A DNA stretch of 64,000 bases from Sipunculus nudus. Its lineage: Eukaryota > Annelida > Sipuncula > Golfingiida > Sipunculidae. The notes below the pieces were generated by a model that was given only the letters and a program-made list of their open reading frames with translations, was not told the DNA's origin and searched no databases. Numbering within the stretch: position 1 is the first letter of the stretch; the number at the start of each line of letters is the position of its first letter. This document shows positions 9,131 to 20,816 of the stretch, one piece after another. The DNA is taken from positions 75,813,124 through 75,877,123 of the forward strand of contig CM049308.1 in NCBI GenBank assembly GCA_026874595.1. Direction: 5' to 3'. Position numbers and translations under genes: made by a program.

Positions 9131-10953
9131 AATGTGCATTCAAATGTACATGAAATAATATTTACTGTTGTTCCAGTTTATGTGGGCATATCAGTTTCTG
9201 ATCATCTGAATGGCAAACTTGTACATAAGTTGAAATTTTACAAAACTTCCATAGAAGCAAATCCAAGCTTTCTTCTTTGAACCTTTGCACAGCAGTTCAG
9301 TCTAAAGCATTTAGGCTTATCTGAGATTTCTGCCTTATTGGTACCTTCTAAATACTACATTTAAATACTGATACTAGTATGATATAAGTGGCTTTACATA
9401 AAGATTTGGCCTCATTATTGACCTTTTAAACCAATCTAGTGACACCCAATTTTGACAACCAGCACGCAGTGTTCAGGTCCAGTCCATTGTATAAGAAAGA
9501 TCAAATTTAGATACATCTTAATACAATCCTGCCAAAACAACTTTTTTGAGGATTAACTGAAAATGTGCTAAATACATTTTTTCACTCCTTTGTTGAGCAG
9601 CACTTTTTTTTCAGGAAAGAATTCCAATATATACTAACTCTATTGCTATAATGGTTGTCAGAACAAGAATGGGACACTTCACAATGTCCAACATGTGTCA
9701 CAACATGTAAAACACCATGATCTTCATGCAGGGGGATAGTTAACGTATGTTTCTGAAAATGGTGTGATATATATAAACACATATGTAATATGCAAAAACA
9801 TCTTTATTCATTTTATGATTAAAAAGTATGTGAAACTGACAATATTTTTTTTTTCACTCTTTAATTTAAAGAAGGCTACTCTTTTTTTTCCAAAGCACTT
9901 ACCTTTTTTTCAGTCATTTACTTTTAACAGGCCTGTAATAGTGGAATTACTGCTGGTTTGTGTCTGACTTCACAGGACATAATATAACATTGACTGATTT
10001 TATGCTTTAACAGCAGATAAGCATTATTAGGGCCCTGCTTGAAAAGGGGCCCTGTGGTGATTGTGTTGCCCTTCCCAGCCAGAATACATTTTATCTTTCA
10101 AGAATTCCTAGGGATGTATGGTGCCTATTAGGGCTCCAGCTGTATCAAATTACAGACCTGTCTTATATCGAGTATGGCCGCCAGAGCACAATCTGATTTT
10201 CTTATACGAAAACTTGACACCCATGAGTGGATCTGTGCTTTCAAATTTCAGGCTGCTGTTAAATCTGATATGGCTGCCAGGCATATATTTGAAAATCCTT
10301 TTGCAATAACATTTTAGATAATTTTCTGAAAATTCGTACCTTTTAGATTAATTTTAGTTATAAATTTTAGACCAGTCTGACGGCCAATATAGCCCCAGGA
10401 CTGGTGATAATGGGGCCCTAGTTGAGGACCTTTATGGTCCAAAACCTCTAGTGTGCATTGTGCCTGTATATGAGGCAATTTTTCTGTTGGGGTTAAATAC
10501 AATCACAATGTATTCATATAAATATTTAATAAGATTAATGAAATAAGAAAACATACAATCACAACATCAGGACTAATGAATAAACTCGAGTTCTTTCACT
10601 TTGGAAGCTTATATTAACATTTGTAATATATGCTGACGTGGTGTGCATTCTGATAAGTTATCAAGTAACAGTTGGATGTAGTCGCCTTTAGATGTGTAGG
10701 TGACAGATCATTGGGATAAGACATGATCTTTCATAGGGAGGCGCCCTCTGGTGACAATCTGAATCAAACCTGCCTCCTTGTCTTATACACTGGAACTGAC
10801 AGCTCAATAAACACCTCAGACAACCACTTCTGCAGTAACAGTAATGAGTTGATAAACAAGTGATAAATTTTGTATCGTCTGGCGCAAGTGATTGGTAAAT
10901 CCATGTCATAGTGCCAGTCAGCAAGACTTTCCTAGAAACTGCACCTCGTATAA
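9131..10953. other. No gene seen
   Basis: Intergenic, AT-rich. The GGGCCC-rich stretches near 10,030 and 10,425 lack a convincing inverted repeat. Confidence 0.4.
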
Positions 10954-11139
10954 CAGGGGCGGATCCAGGATTTAGGAAAAGGGGGGGGTCCAACCCAGGA
11001 GGACAAATGAAAATCCTTAAAAAAAGGTCATCAGGTCTGGAAAAGGGAGGTCCAGGCCGCAAAATTACGTCTAAAACCCCTTAAAAAAGGTTGCTTCAGG
11101 TGAAAAAGGGGGACCCCCCCCCCCCTGGATCCGCTTCTG
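10954..11139. mobile_element. 186-bp MITE with 5-bp target duplication
   Basis: Terminal inverted repeats: CAGGGGCGGATCCAGG at the left and CCTGGATCCGCTTCTG at the right (14 of 16 match). The flanks are TATAA on both sides (10,949-10,953 and 11,140-11,144). Inside are GGTCCA-type G/C runs. No ORF. A degenerate relative sits at 245-390. Confidence 0.85.
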
Positions 11140-11345
11140 TATAAGAGTAAAATTTTTAACATATGGCATCTCCTGGTTATGATCATACCACCGAATTTTT
11201 CATCTTAATAGCAGATATATCTTTGCTTTTATCGTCTCCGCGGTGTAACTTCAAATTGTTCTCCCGGATTTAATAAACCACCTGATTTTTTAAGGGTATA
11301 ATGCAGAAATTGCCATGGAAGAAAAAAGATTTCCTGACAGTTACT

Positions 11346-11389
11346 TGTCTGACATGGGATGATATCATAATTCCATCCCATGTCAGACA
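11346..11389. repeat. Perfect 16-bp inverted repeat (hairpin)
   Basis: TGTCTGACATGGGATG is followed after 12 bases by its exact reverse complement. It lies ~340 bp beyond the stop codon of the minus-strand coiled-coil gene, so it may fall in that gene's 3'UTR. Confidence 0.9.
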
Positions 11390-11726
11390 TATACTTAGAT
11401 AATTACTTCAATTATAATGCAGGAAGAATTTTAATATTGATTACAAACAGACGCAGTAACACAGGCCTCGCGACCCCCGCATTAACAGGCCCATCCCACT
11501 ATGACTGTTTGAGGCGACCTTTCCATCACGACCACTACTAATAGTCACCGTGCTCACGGTGTTAATTAATCATACGCGTTGACTTCTTTCAACAGTGTGA
11601 TGCTGTATGGTTCATATATCAGTAAGTCATATCCTTTGCTTTATGTTACATCGCGGGTTGATATATCTGTATCACAGGGCGAAGTGTCAAGATCCTCAAA
11701 TTGTCTCTTTTATAAAGGGTTTCTCA

Positions 11727-12590
11727 TCAGTCTCTCGTCACGGGAGCACTTCGGCTGGAGGGAGCCATTTCAGCGGCCTCCTTCCTCGGTGAGCGGCTGC
11801 TCTTAGCACTTGTATGGTACACAAACCCAGGGCGTTTCTGTGTCTCGCCGGCAAAGGTAACAGGAACATAGCTAGGGTTAGTACGGGACGCTGGTCCATG
11901 GTATTTTCTCTCGGGTTTCGGGGTATTTACAGCGAACGGTTTATTTTCCCCTTTGGACTTGTACCGCAGTACGGGCTCCAGCAGTTTCTTCTCTGCTGCG
12001 ACTGGTTGGGGCTCATCAGACAGGAACACCACTGACTTGTCCCCTTTTCGCTGCACGGCCGCATCACTTGGTATTGCAATATTCATTGAAGGCGCCTGCT
12101 CAGCGGGAACCATCTGCCTTAGAATGGCAGAAGGCAAAACCAGAGACCTTGGAGTCGAAGCGTTTATAGTCGAAATGGATTGGTATGCGGTGTTATTAAT
12201 AATAGTAGGGTTACCCAGAAACCCTCTGGGAGATGACAGGGCAGATTTGGTGGGAGTCTTTGAATTTGCTCTGTCGTAAGGGGTTGGAGATCGCATCATT
12301 TTCCTCGGGGAGCGGGAGGGGGTTGTGGCCCTGGACATACCCTTGGTGGGTGTTGCTTCCACGACAAGTTTGGTAGGCGTTGTAGAAGCCTCCACGATGA
12401 GTTTGCTCGGGGTTGCGGACTTTCTATACGTGGATGGTGACTTTCCGCTCTTCCTCAGGTCGTTGTAATCCTCCTCGTCGACGTCAGACCAGATGTAATC
12501 GTCGCGCTCGTCGTAATAATTGGCAGCCTGTTCTTCCATTCGACTGATGTAGCGCTGTTTTCGATTCAGTTCTTCCTCCATATTCATCAA
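11727..12590 (-). CDS. Coiled-coil gene, last coding exon (Ser/Thr-Pro-rich tail)
   Basis: On the minus strand the acceptor TTTTTTTATAG precedes TTGATGAATATGGAGG; it has 287 codons and ends with TGA. It starts LMNMEEELNRKQRYISRMEE, completing the coiled coil, then turns acidic (DERDDYIWSDVDEEDYND). The rest is a long basic, disordered tail with repeated TP/SP motifs (for example TPTK, SRSPRK, SPTPYDR) that could be sites for proline-directed kinases. The exon enters at phase 0, matching the exon 13,445-13,580. It forms residues 687-973 of the assembled protein. Confidence 0.85.
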   Translation of the reverse strand: MMNMEEELNRKQRYISRMEEQAANYYDERDDYIWSDVDEEDYNDLRKSGKSPSTYRKSATPSKLIVEASTTPTKLVVEATPTKGMSRATTPSRSPRKMMRSPTPYDRANSKTPTKSALSSPRGFLGNPTIINNTAYQSISTINASTPRSLVLPSAILRQMVPAEQAPSMNIAIPSDAAVQRKGDKSVVFLSDEPQPVAAEKKLLEPVLRYKSKGENKPFAVNTPKPERKYHGPASRTNPSYVPVTFAGETQKRPGFVYHTSAKSSRSPRKEAAEMAPSSRSAPVTRD

Positions 12591-13444
12591 CTATAAAAAA
12601 AACACACAAAATGTAACAAATATTCAAAGGGTGTCCTATAAAATAAGCCCGTTAATTGTTTCCGGTATCAGGTTAGACAGGCCCAGTCGATGCAATGGTT
12701 AAGACTAAAATTATCCCGCTGATAGAGCCATCAAACTTGCTCTTGCTGTTTTGCAACGCTTAGAACAGATACTGCCATCTCGTGTATTTTAGTAGCAAAC
12801 GGAAATACTTAAGTCCAGGCAAGGCTAGTATCAGGTCGGGCATTTTCAACTGAAGCTACGTTTCCATTCATCCGTAAATATCGTACGTCTCGTACGCAAA
12901 AAAAAACGGATCCCTCTTTTTAAGATGAACCGTTTTCATATGTACGTTTTAACGTGCTCCGCATGCGTATCCGTAAAAACGGACAGCATTGAAACGGATC
13001 GGTGAGTGATTCGTCCGTTTTGCGGATGGCAAAAATGCCTACATTTCCCAACAGTGCCCCGGCGCCAGGAATGATGAGACATATTGACCTTCTTCTTGCC
13101 TGTCGAAAGGGTATCCGCAAGAAAAACGTTCGTACTTATGAAAACAGTTTTTGCGGACTGCGCACTATGGAACGTACGTACGTCTTTTGCAGATACTTTT
13201 TTTGCGGATACATGGAAACACAGCTTGAGACGTATTTTAACGCGACCCAGTGAGCAGATTAGGTGTTTGCTTCATCCGGCATAAATCAGTCAACAAATCT
13301 AAATCCAAATTATATTTCAACATCATTAGAGCATTGTTTTTGCTAATTTAACTGATTTCGAAGCGTAATAACATTTATCTTTTTAACAATGACAATAAAT
13401 TGCAATGTTTCCTAGGAAACAAAATTAACTGTAAGTTTCACTAC
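12591..13444 (-). other. Intron of the coiled-coil gene, with MITE
   Basis: Bounded by GTAGTG (minus-strand donor) and TTTATAG. It contains the inverted-repeat element at 12,853-13,226. Confidence 0.7.
12853..13226. mobile_element. 374-bp inverted-repeat MITE in intron
   Basis: The left end AAGCTACGTTTCCATTCATC matches the reverse complement of the right end (AAGCTGTGTTTCCATGTATC), continuing into CCGTAAA/CCGCAAA. The interior is rich in CGTACG and ACGGA motifs. No ORF and no clear target duplication. Confidence 0.7.
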
Positions 13445-13580
13445 CTTGCTTCTCAAGTCCTTGATCTGGTAATCCTTCTGAGCGATGGTGGTCTCCGCTT
13501 TAGCAATGGTCACTTTGTTCTCCTTAAGACTCGCCTCGTAAGACTTTTTACTTTCCAGAAGAGCCTGCTGGAGGAATTCA
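13445..13580 (-). CDS. Coiled-coil gene, coding exon 7
   Basis: Acceptor TTATTTCAG, donor AGCAAG/GTAGTG (minus strand). It has one base plus 45 codons: EFLQQALLESKKSYEASLKE ... DYQIKDLRSK. Heptad-like leucines and charged residues are typical of coiled coil. Phases match both neighbours. Confidence 0.82.
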
Positions 13581-14026
13581 CTGAAATAAAATTAAGATAA
13601 ATATAAACAAGTCTGTTCCCACTAATCTGAACGGAAAAAGGTAAATTAAAAAATAAGAGGTTTTGATTTCACTATTTTTCCCTTTTATGTGGTTTATAAG
13701 AGAAGAAACTAAATCATGGCCTGAGCAAGACGTACCTTGTTTACCGTCTGTGGGAATCAGATATTGACCTTTGTGACCGAAAAGCGTGCAATGAAGGAAG
13801 TTTTGGGTTTCTTTGTCAAAGCATTTTCTTTTCTACATAAAAAAACACGACTTAGAAGCTTTTCTCAAGGAGGTCTCCTGCAAAATACAGTGCCATCCAG
13901 ACTGGAAGGAGCTAAACACATTTCTAAATGAGGACAAAATGCCATCATCTGAAATCCGAATGTTACATGTTTATTGGAGAGTCGGGGGTGGGGGGTGGGG
14001 GGACTAATATTTAACCATCAGCTTAC

Positions 14027-14142
14027 TGGTTAAGCCTGGCTGTAGCTCTTGACACCAGTTCAGACGACGATGGCCGGCCCTCCTGGGACAGGTGTGGCTG
14101 TCCTTTACGTGTTTTCAGGTCATCTCGCAGCTGCCGCATTTC
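14027..14142 (-). CDS. Coiled-coil gene, coding exon 6
   Basis: Acceptor TTTCTAATGCAG, donor AACCA/GTAAGC. It has 38 codons plus two bases: EMRQLRDDLKTRKGQPHLSQ, then a Ser-rich linker and SELVSRATARLN. Probably a break between two coil segments. Confidence 0.82.
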
Positions 14143-14687
14143 CTGCATTAGAAATACATATATATTGTTGTAATACTGTAATTTTCTTAAACATGACTAA
14201 AAGTTTCTTCTGGATGAGAATGTTATTGAATTGTTATGAATATTATATATTATTCTTGTAATCAGCCATACAACAGCGATTTAGACATTACATGTTCTGG
14301 TTTTACCTCAGTTCTGACCTCGGCAAAAACAGGCTAGCCAAGTCTGTCTATCTAGTACAGACTAAATTACTAATTTGTATTTACCACTGTTTAATTAAAC
14401 GGCGTAGTACATCTTTTCCACATTGGATATTGAACGAGGTGACTGCTTGCTTTGTCCGGGTCAAATGAAAAAAAACCCTGCAGGTTTTGTCTATGAAACA
14501 ACAAACAAATCAGAGGCTCCAACAGAATTATCACGTTTAAAGAAATGTCTTTTGTGAACCTTTATCATATTATATATTTTAAAAGGTTATTTTTTTATAA
14601 GTTAAAAGCTTGTTATCGAAGTTATGGATTTTCCTATGACCGAACTGATTATAAAATAAACTGTATTTGAAAGTTATTTTCACTAAC

Positions 14688-14768
14688 TTCGTTCAGCTCC
14701 TGTAGTTCCTCGTGTTTTCTGGTACTTATCTGATGACGACGAGTCAGATAGCCTTCGATTTCTTCGAT
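14688..14768 (-). CDS. Coiled-coil gene, coding exon 5
   Basis: Acceptor TTTTTTTTGCAG, donor AACGAA/GTTAGT. It has 27 codons in phase 0: IEEIEGYLTRRHQISTRKHE, ELQELNE. Charged helical sequence. Confidence 0.8.
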
Positions 14769-15339
14769 CTGCAAAAAAAAAACGTGGTCAGGCATTAATA
14801 TCTCAGATATGACATGGTTCCTTTTTTACAGATATGTGTTTCGAATTGAGAAAGTGCCCTTCCTTGCCCGAGCACTGCGGTGTTTCTTACGTAAGATATA
14901 CTGTGTCCAGTGGCTTTATTTTAGACAATCAGATAAGGATTTTTTACAGAGTTCTATATCATTTTCCGTTATATTTTTTATGTGGAAAGGGTCATAATAC
15001 ATTATTTTATCATGAATTACATAAATATATTTTTGCGAGCAATAAACCTTATACATTTATGGACATAATTGTTCAAATAACAAGACCAGATTTCCATAAG
15101 AGCTATTTAATTAAAGTAAAAAATTTAATAATTAACAATTTTTGTACTGAAAATATTACTGGGAACAGTCATTACTCAAATCCTCATATAAATTATAACG
15201 AAGCATGATTGGATAATGAGCTGGCAAACAATGTCATATAATCAAGCTGTAGGTACCGCAACATTCTATTTCTTAATACCAGCAAATCCAGCATCATGAT
15301 AATTTCACAAATAGAAATGTAACAAAACTGAGACCACAC

Positions 15340-15496
15340 CTCTTTTTCATACGCATGTAACTCCGTTTGGCGCTGACCAAGTTCTTCCTCTCGTTCCACA
15401 AGCATGTGTTCCATGTCTAACAAATCCTGTCTTTTCTTGAGTAACTCTTCTTCTTCCTTGAGCAGCTCCTCATCGAGTTTCTCCGCAAGTTCTTTT
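15340..15496 (-). CDS. Coiled-coil gene, coding exon 4
   Basis: Acceptor ATATATATAG, donor AAAGAG/GTGTGG. It has one base plus 52 codons, very rich in Glu, Leu and Lys (KELAEKLDEELLKEEEELLK; VEREEELGQRQTELHAYEKE). The core of the coiled coil. Confidence 0.82.
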
Positions 15497-15934
15497 CTAT
15501 ATATATGTATATATATTCAGCGATTTGTTCAAAATCGATTTAATACTTCATAAAAAAATCATCAAAGTTAATATTTGTCCCACAGCGAGTTATTACGATT
15601 TCACCATGTACACGTGTTAGACCCATAGGCTAAAGCATTGTTCTCAGTGTTGCCAATTACTACTTAATTTCATTTTGTGAAAATAATCGAACTTTTAATA
15701 GTTACTTCCCTAAAGACATTTTAGATCAGTCATATAAAACTCACCTTTAATAACATTTGAACAAAGAGATCTAGGTCATTTGTTTACATTATTTGTAAGA
15801 GGTAATCCACTAGACCCGTGTGTGGACTCATAAATAGTACACACGGCTTAGCCTGAAAACCCGTAAATCCCCCTGAGTAAGATCATGGAAAGTGGCAGGA
15901 CCTTCACACAGAGTTCAGGCCAAGAGAAACTGAC

Positions 15935-16023
15935 CTGCGTTGTTGAAGTTGTGATTCCACCTGTGCTAAGTCACCCTCTAGGCGTTCCTTCTCCCTCTGG
16001 CCGGACTCCTTCCACAGCATCTC
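15935..16023 (-). CDS. Coiled-coil gene, coding exon 3
   Basis: Acceptor TTGTTAACAG, donor ACGCAG/GTCAGT. It has 29 codons plus two bases: EMLWKESGQREKERLEGDLA, QVESQLQQR. Continues the helix from exon 2. Confidence 0.82.
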
Positions 16024-16190
16024 CTGTTAACAAAAAAACATAGAAAAGTATTGCGAATTAAAAGATCTTGTTAACTCAGTAAGAGGTACGACCATAAAGA
16101 ATGAAAATTCACATATTCTATATAAATGAGAACGTCAATAATACTCTTAAAACCTTTTCATCAACAATATTTTACAAAAAGGGCCTTTAC

Positions 16191-17679
16191 CTGAATTTTA
16201 CACTTGTGTCTATATCTGGTCATCTCTTCGTTCATCATATTCTTTTCAATTCGTGCAAGTTCTTTGGCGAATCTAAGTTCTTGCTTTAATTTTTGTCTCT
16301 GTTTCTTCATCTTCTTTTTAAAGTCTCTCAGGTCTGATGCCACCAAAGATTGTTCTCTCATCAGGCCCTTATACTCCAGTTCTTCCACAGTCAGTCCACC
16401 ACTGACTTTATCATACCATTCCTTCCCTTCGGGAGAGTCGGTTCCGCGATCCACCATTTTTTTCGTGTCCTTATTAGAATCCTTATTTTCTTGCCCGTCA
16501 CCGTCTTCACGTTTCGCCGTCTGCTGCTTGATTTTTCGTTCCCGTGGTGTCGGCATCTGTTGCGTAGCAACGCTGCTCTCGCTCCTGTTGCCAGGATCCG
16601 GGTAGAGCTTACTGACCTGGGTAACTACTTCTTCTTCCTTTCGGGGTTTGTCACCAAGGTTTCGTTTCCTGAGTCTGTGAGCAGGTACACTCTGTCTGAG
16701 GTTTGTTCTGCTGTACTGGTTGTATAAATCCCTATTTTGTTCCTTTTGTTCTCTAGAACCACCCCGCCGTCCATCTGCGTCTTCCGTGATGTATACTTCC
16801 TCGGGTTTTGGTTTCGGTGGAACCGCCAAAGTCTGTGTTCCTGATTCTGCAACAGTGTTCTTATCAAGCTTAACATCACTGGTAAGTGGGTCACTGCTCA
16901 GTTTGGCTCGGTTTCGTTTCTCTTTTTCTTTTCTTCTTCTGCGTGCTGCTTCAATATAATGATCCCTTGGACCAAGGTTGCTGAGTTGTCTCTGAACCAT
17001 GTTCTCACTGTACACTAGCCGCGTAAAATCCAACCTAGACAACTCCCTTTGCAGCGATGGTTCTTTCTCAACTGGCTCAATAATTATTGTGTTCTCTCTG
17101 CCAAGTTCAGTCGGTGGAATTATTTGCATAACATAATCCACTGCTCTACTTTCCGCAGGTTTTCGACTCTTGCTGATTGGAGGGAGATTACGCTCCTTCC
17201 GTGCATTCCTAAACTGTTTTCCTTCCATATCGGTATATCTGTCAGTATTAGACGCATTAGGCGGCGGTTGTGCGTGTTGTCTTGGTGGAGGGATGGTACC
17301 GGGTAACACTCCTGGTTCAAACCTTGCCAGTCTTTCATTGCTAGCGTTCTTGCTTTCAAGCTTTCTGCGGTGTTTAAGAGCTAAGATTTTGTTGTCTACC
17401 CGTAGCACACGTTTATATCGATCAGGGTTGTAACCAACCTTTTTCTTCTTCTTTTTTCTGTCATCTTTGGTAAACGCTGGAGTTAATCCAAATGAGGACA
17501 GGACGGTATTAGTCGAAGCGTCTTGTTTTGGGGTTTGTGATCTGTTTTTAAAACGAACGTTTTTACTTTCGCTTCTCTCGTCGCTTGATTCCTCTTCATT
17601 TTCCTCCTCCTGAGGTTTTCGTCTTCTGTCGTTCCGACCTATGTTAACATGAATGACCTGTGGTCTCATATCTTCGAAT
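16191..17679 (-). CDS. Coiled-coil gene, first coding exon (start codon 17,669)
   Basis: Acceptor TTTTTTTTCAG, donor AAATTCAG/GTAAAG on the minus strand. From the ATG at 17,669 it has 493 codons. The N-terminal ~420 residues are charged and disordered: starts MRPQVIHVNIGRNDRRRKPQ, followed by acidic (EEENEEESSDE), poly-Lys (KKKKKK) and Pro-rich patches. From about residue 425 it becomes helical (FKKKMKKQRQKLKQELRFAK) and runs into the coiled coil of the next exons. With the later exons the protein is about 973 residues. The family is not recognised; composition resembles cytoskeleton- or centrosome-associated coiled-coil proteins, but that is inference. If spliced to the exon at 19,105, an in-frame TGA precedes this ATG by 12 bases (TGA, four codons before ATG), supporting the start choice. 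Confidence 0.85.
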
Positions 17680-19104
17680 CTGAAAAAAAAATAAACAATC
17701 TTGTTAGAAGTTAATACAAGCAGTGAACTTTAACGTTAGGTTGAGATTTATTACGAAAGAAAAATAGAAAATACAACTATTCCCTTTTTTTTGCAATGCT
17801 CATTCAGAATACAAAGGAATGCTCCTGGCCTTCATTTAAGTTCAGTTTTCTCCTTACAGAAGTTAGGGATCAGGGACACCGTTTGTATATTTCGGTTAAG
17901 TTGGAGAATATCCGCGTGGTGCGTATGTTTCAATATCATATTGCAGCAAGTGGTAGCTTGATTAGTACATACAACAAGTCATGTATGAAACCATATAGTG
18001 TAACAGGTGAAGGAACTTTGTGTAATTTCAAACTGCCCTGGTGCGGATTAGGACATATTAAGCTTGGGCTTTGAGTATATTGCCGGCATATTATGCGAGT
18101 GACCGGAGGTGAGGTGTTAGCAGGACTTATGGTAACAAAGCGCGTGGATATATTATGGGATGTACACTGGTCATGTAAATGCGAATTGATTCCGTCAAAG
18201 TATAGGTTCTATTGATACTCCTTGGTATATTAGTAGTAACGTATAACTTTTTTCATGATAAGTTGTAACAGAGGTTCAGGAGTTAAAGCATTTGAGGAAT
18301 TCGGATAGGGCAGTTGGCGTGTGGTACAGTTGGTTTCACGGGATCGAGAATTCCTTTCATGTCTTATCCCCTGTACTATATGGAATTCTGCAAAACAAGA
18401 TGCTAAATAGAATATTATGAATGAAGGGATTAAGACTGGAGAACATTGGTAGAAAACAGTCTATCGAATTAGGTATATGTATGTGTTCGTCCAGTTTTCA
18501 AAATAGATCGCTGTCTTTGAAAATCTCTATTAAAAATATCCTCAAGGAGTAAAATGGTAAATTTCGCTGCCATGATGAGAATCACAATGAATATTAGAGA
18601 GATCTTCTTAATCAGTGAATCAAAATACCATTTTTAAAATCGACGTTATTTCTATTAATCATGTGACGAGTTTCGATGACATATCTCTGTTCTATATGCT
18701 GCTTTACAGTAAAATACTCATACTTCTTTTTATTAATTTGAATCCGGCCGTACATGCAGACTGACTGGTCTCACTCAATATTAAATATTGCGGACTAAGT
18801 TTTCGTTGAATTAGTATACAAAATGGTTTTATGTTTTCCGGTTGGTAATACTGATATTCGCATATCGTTTAACAATACTTACAAACAGATTGCCGTGGTA
18901 CCTTAGCAGATAAAGATATTTTCTAATTCCTCTTTCTCCTTATAATTCATGTAAACGTTAACCATGGTAAAATATTTGCTCAGGAAGTTAAATAACACCA
19001 AAAAACTATGGTTTCAAGAACACTGTCGTTTGAAGATATCATTATCCTTATTCTTCTCCAAGTAGGACGAATCTGTTGATATTATTTTTTTCTCATCTAC
19101 TTAC
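17680..19104 (-). other. First intron of the coiled-coil gene
   Basis: Lies between the proposed leader-exon donor and the acceptor before 17,679. No coding signal or clear repeat. Confidence 0.55.
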
Positions 19105-19300
19105 CTTCAGATGTAAATCAGATTACGGATCCAAAGCTAGAAATAAATAACAAGCAATGTCAGTTCCTGTATACCACGGCCATATAGCGCTTGGTAACCA
19201 AAGACGTCCGTGCAGCCATAGAAACGGCTTTGCTGGCAGGTCTGGAGTTCGCGCAAGGCTGTCCAGTCAAGCACGGCGACAGTCCAAGCTGCCTGCGGCC
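19105..19300 (-). other. Probable 5' untranslated exon of the coiled-coil gene
   Basis: On the minus strand there is a strong donor (CTGAAG/GTAAGTAG) at 19,105. The upstream sequence to about 19,300 is more GC-rich than its surroundings. It contains a short ATG ORF (MAARTSLVTKRYM...) that stops before the donor. A possible internal acceptor (TTATTTATTTCTAG) at about 19,142 makes the upstream limit uncertain. The promoter is not identified. Confidence 0.4.
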
Positions 19301-19565
19301 CACGTGGTATTTACAGACACAGTAATAGTGTAAGAACAGCTTGTTGACGCACTTTGTCAGAGGTGGCAGTCAAGCGCGTTCCGCTGATTGCGGTACAAGG
19401 GGTTTAGCTTGTATTGTTGAATAAATCATACTGTTATTGGATCATAAAGCACTCTGATATGTAGGAATATGAGCTGGACATTGAATACATTTGTAATATG
19501 TGCGATTCTTGGGGTTATACTGGTGCTCACTTTAAATTAACAGTCATAATGACATCATCAGCCTT

Positions 19566-20759
19566 GGCCTATGTGATCAAAGTCTCGCAAGGGTATTTGC
19601 GAGCAAAAACCTTTCGCAAACCTCTCGCAGAGTGATTTTGGATGTGATCAAAACTTTCACAAACTGACTAAAAGGCGCAGGCTCTCGTAAATTTGCGAAT
19701 TTCAAAAACATCTCGCAGCGGTCCGCGTAGCCTCTTTTGGCCCTCTTTTTGCACGGCAGAGAGCCGAGACACGGTCAGTGCTTCATGTTTTAATACCAGC
19801 ACAAGCGTTCAATGTTTAACATCTGTATACTCTTTGCATAGAATCCAAGGTGTATACATATATATATATATAAAGATTATCTCTTATGCTTGCATTGGTG
19901 CTATCGGTTCTGTCGGTGTTTCTCTGTATGATTGGTTCACATTTGTGTAAAATCAGAAAATCACTTAACTTACTTAATAATCAAATTTATATTACATGAA
20001 TCTATACCAGTTAAGATTAATGCGAATTATGAACGTTAATTCTTACATTTTATTTATTATGAATAAGGTTTTTGCAATATCTAAAACAATCATATGATAT
20101 AAATACCTTAGAAATATTCTTGATTTTGAACATACATTTCTCCATTATCACTGCAATTATATATAAGATTTTACCGAAATCTCAACAAACAGTCCAGAAC
20201 ATATGTGTATGTGATATGTTTAATAATTATAACAATAATAACAAGTGCACGATCAAACAATGTACTGAAGCATGTGCGCATATAAATCGTGATAATTAAG
20301 AGTAATGCATTATACTAGTATCATACGGAGTAAATACTACATAAAAAGCGTATTTCCCTCAATGAGTCATGATGTTTATGACAGTTATTAAAGTGTTAAT
20401 AAACAAATTTAACTATATTTTGCGGATGTTTACATTGCGTTCTGATAATTAATGTAATTAAATATGATATTTAGGGATGCGTCGGATTCGGGGTTGGAAA
20501 CGCAGCGAAAGGTCCTATGTTCAATCCCTTCCCTTCTTCCTCCCTCCGAGCCTTTATGAAGAAAATCGTGATGTAACATCAGCAATTAGTTCTAAAGTCT
20601 CAGCTTAGCGACAGGTATGATTTCTGGATTTTCTATCCCCCGTCCCTTTGAAACCTGAAATCCAGTCTTAAATAATTACACCGGTATATCATTTTAGTTA
20701 CCTTAGTCTTCTTTCAATAAACAGTACATCCAGAAGCCATTGGCCTTTAAGCATTATTC

Positions 20760-20816
<57 letters not shown>

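Noticed and set aside
10025-10440. MITE with GGGCCC ends
   Set aside because: GGGCCC is itself palindromic, and the flanking bases of the two ends do not match as inverted repeats.
20466-20540. tRNA-like box B (TGTTCAATCCC) with GGTTGG upstream
   Set aside because: No cloverleaf can be folded convincingly; it could be a SINE remnant, but A box and arms are not supported.
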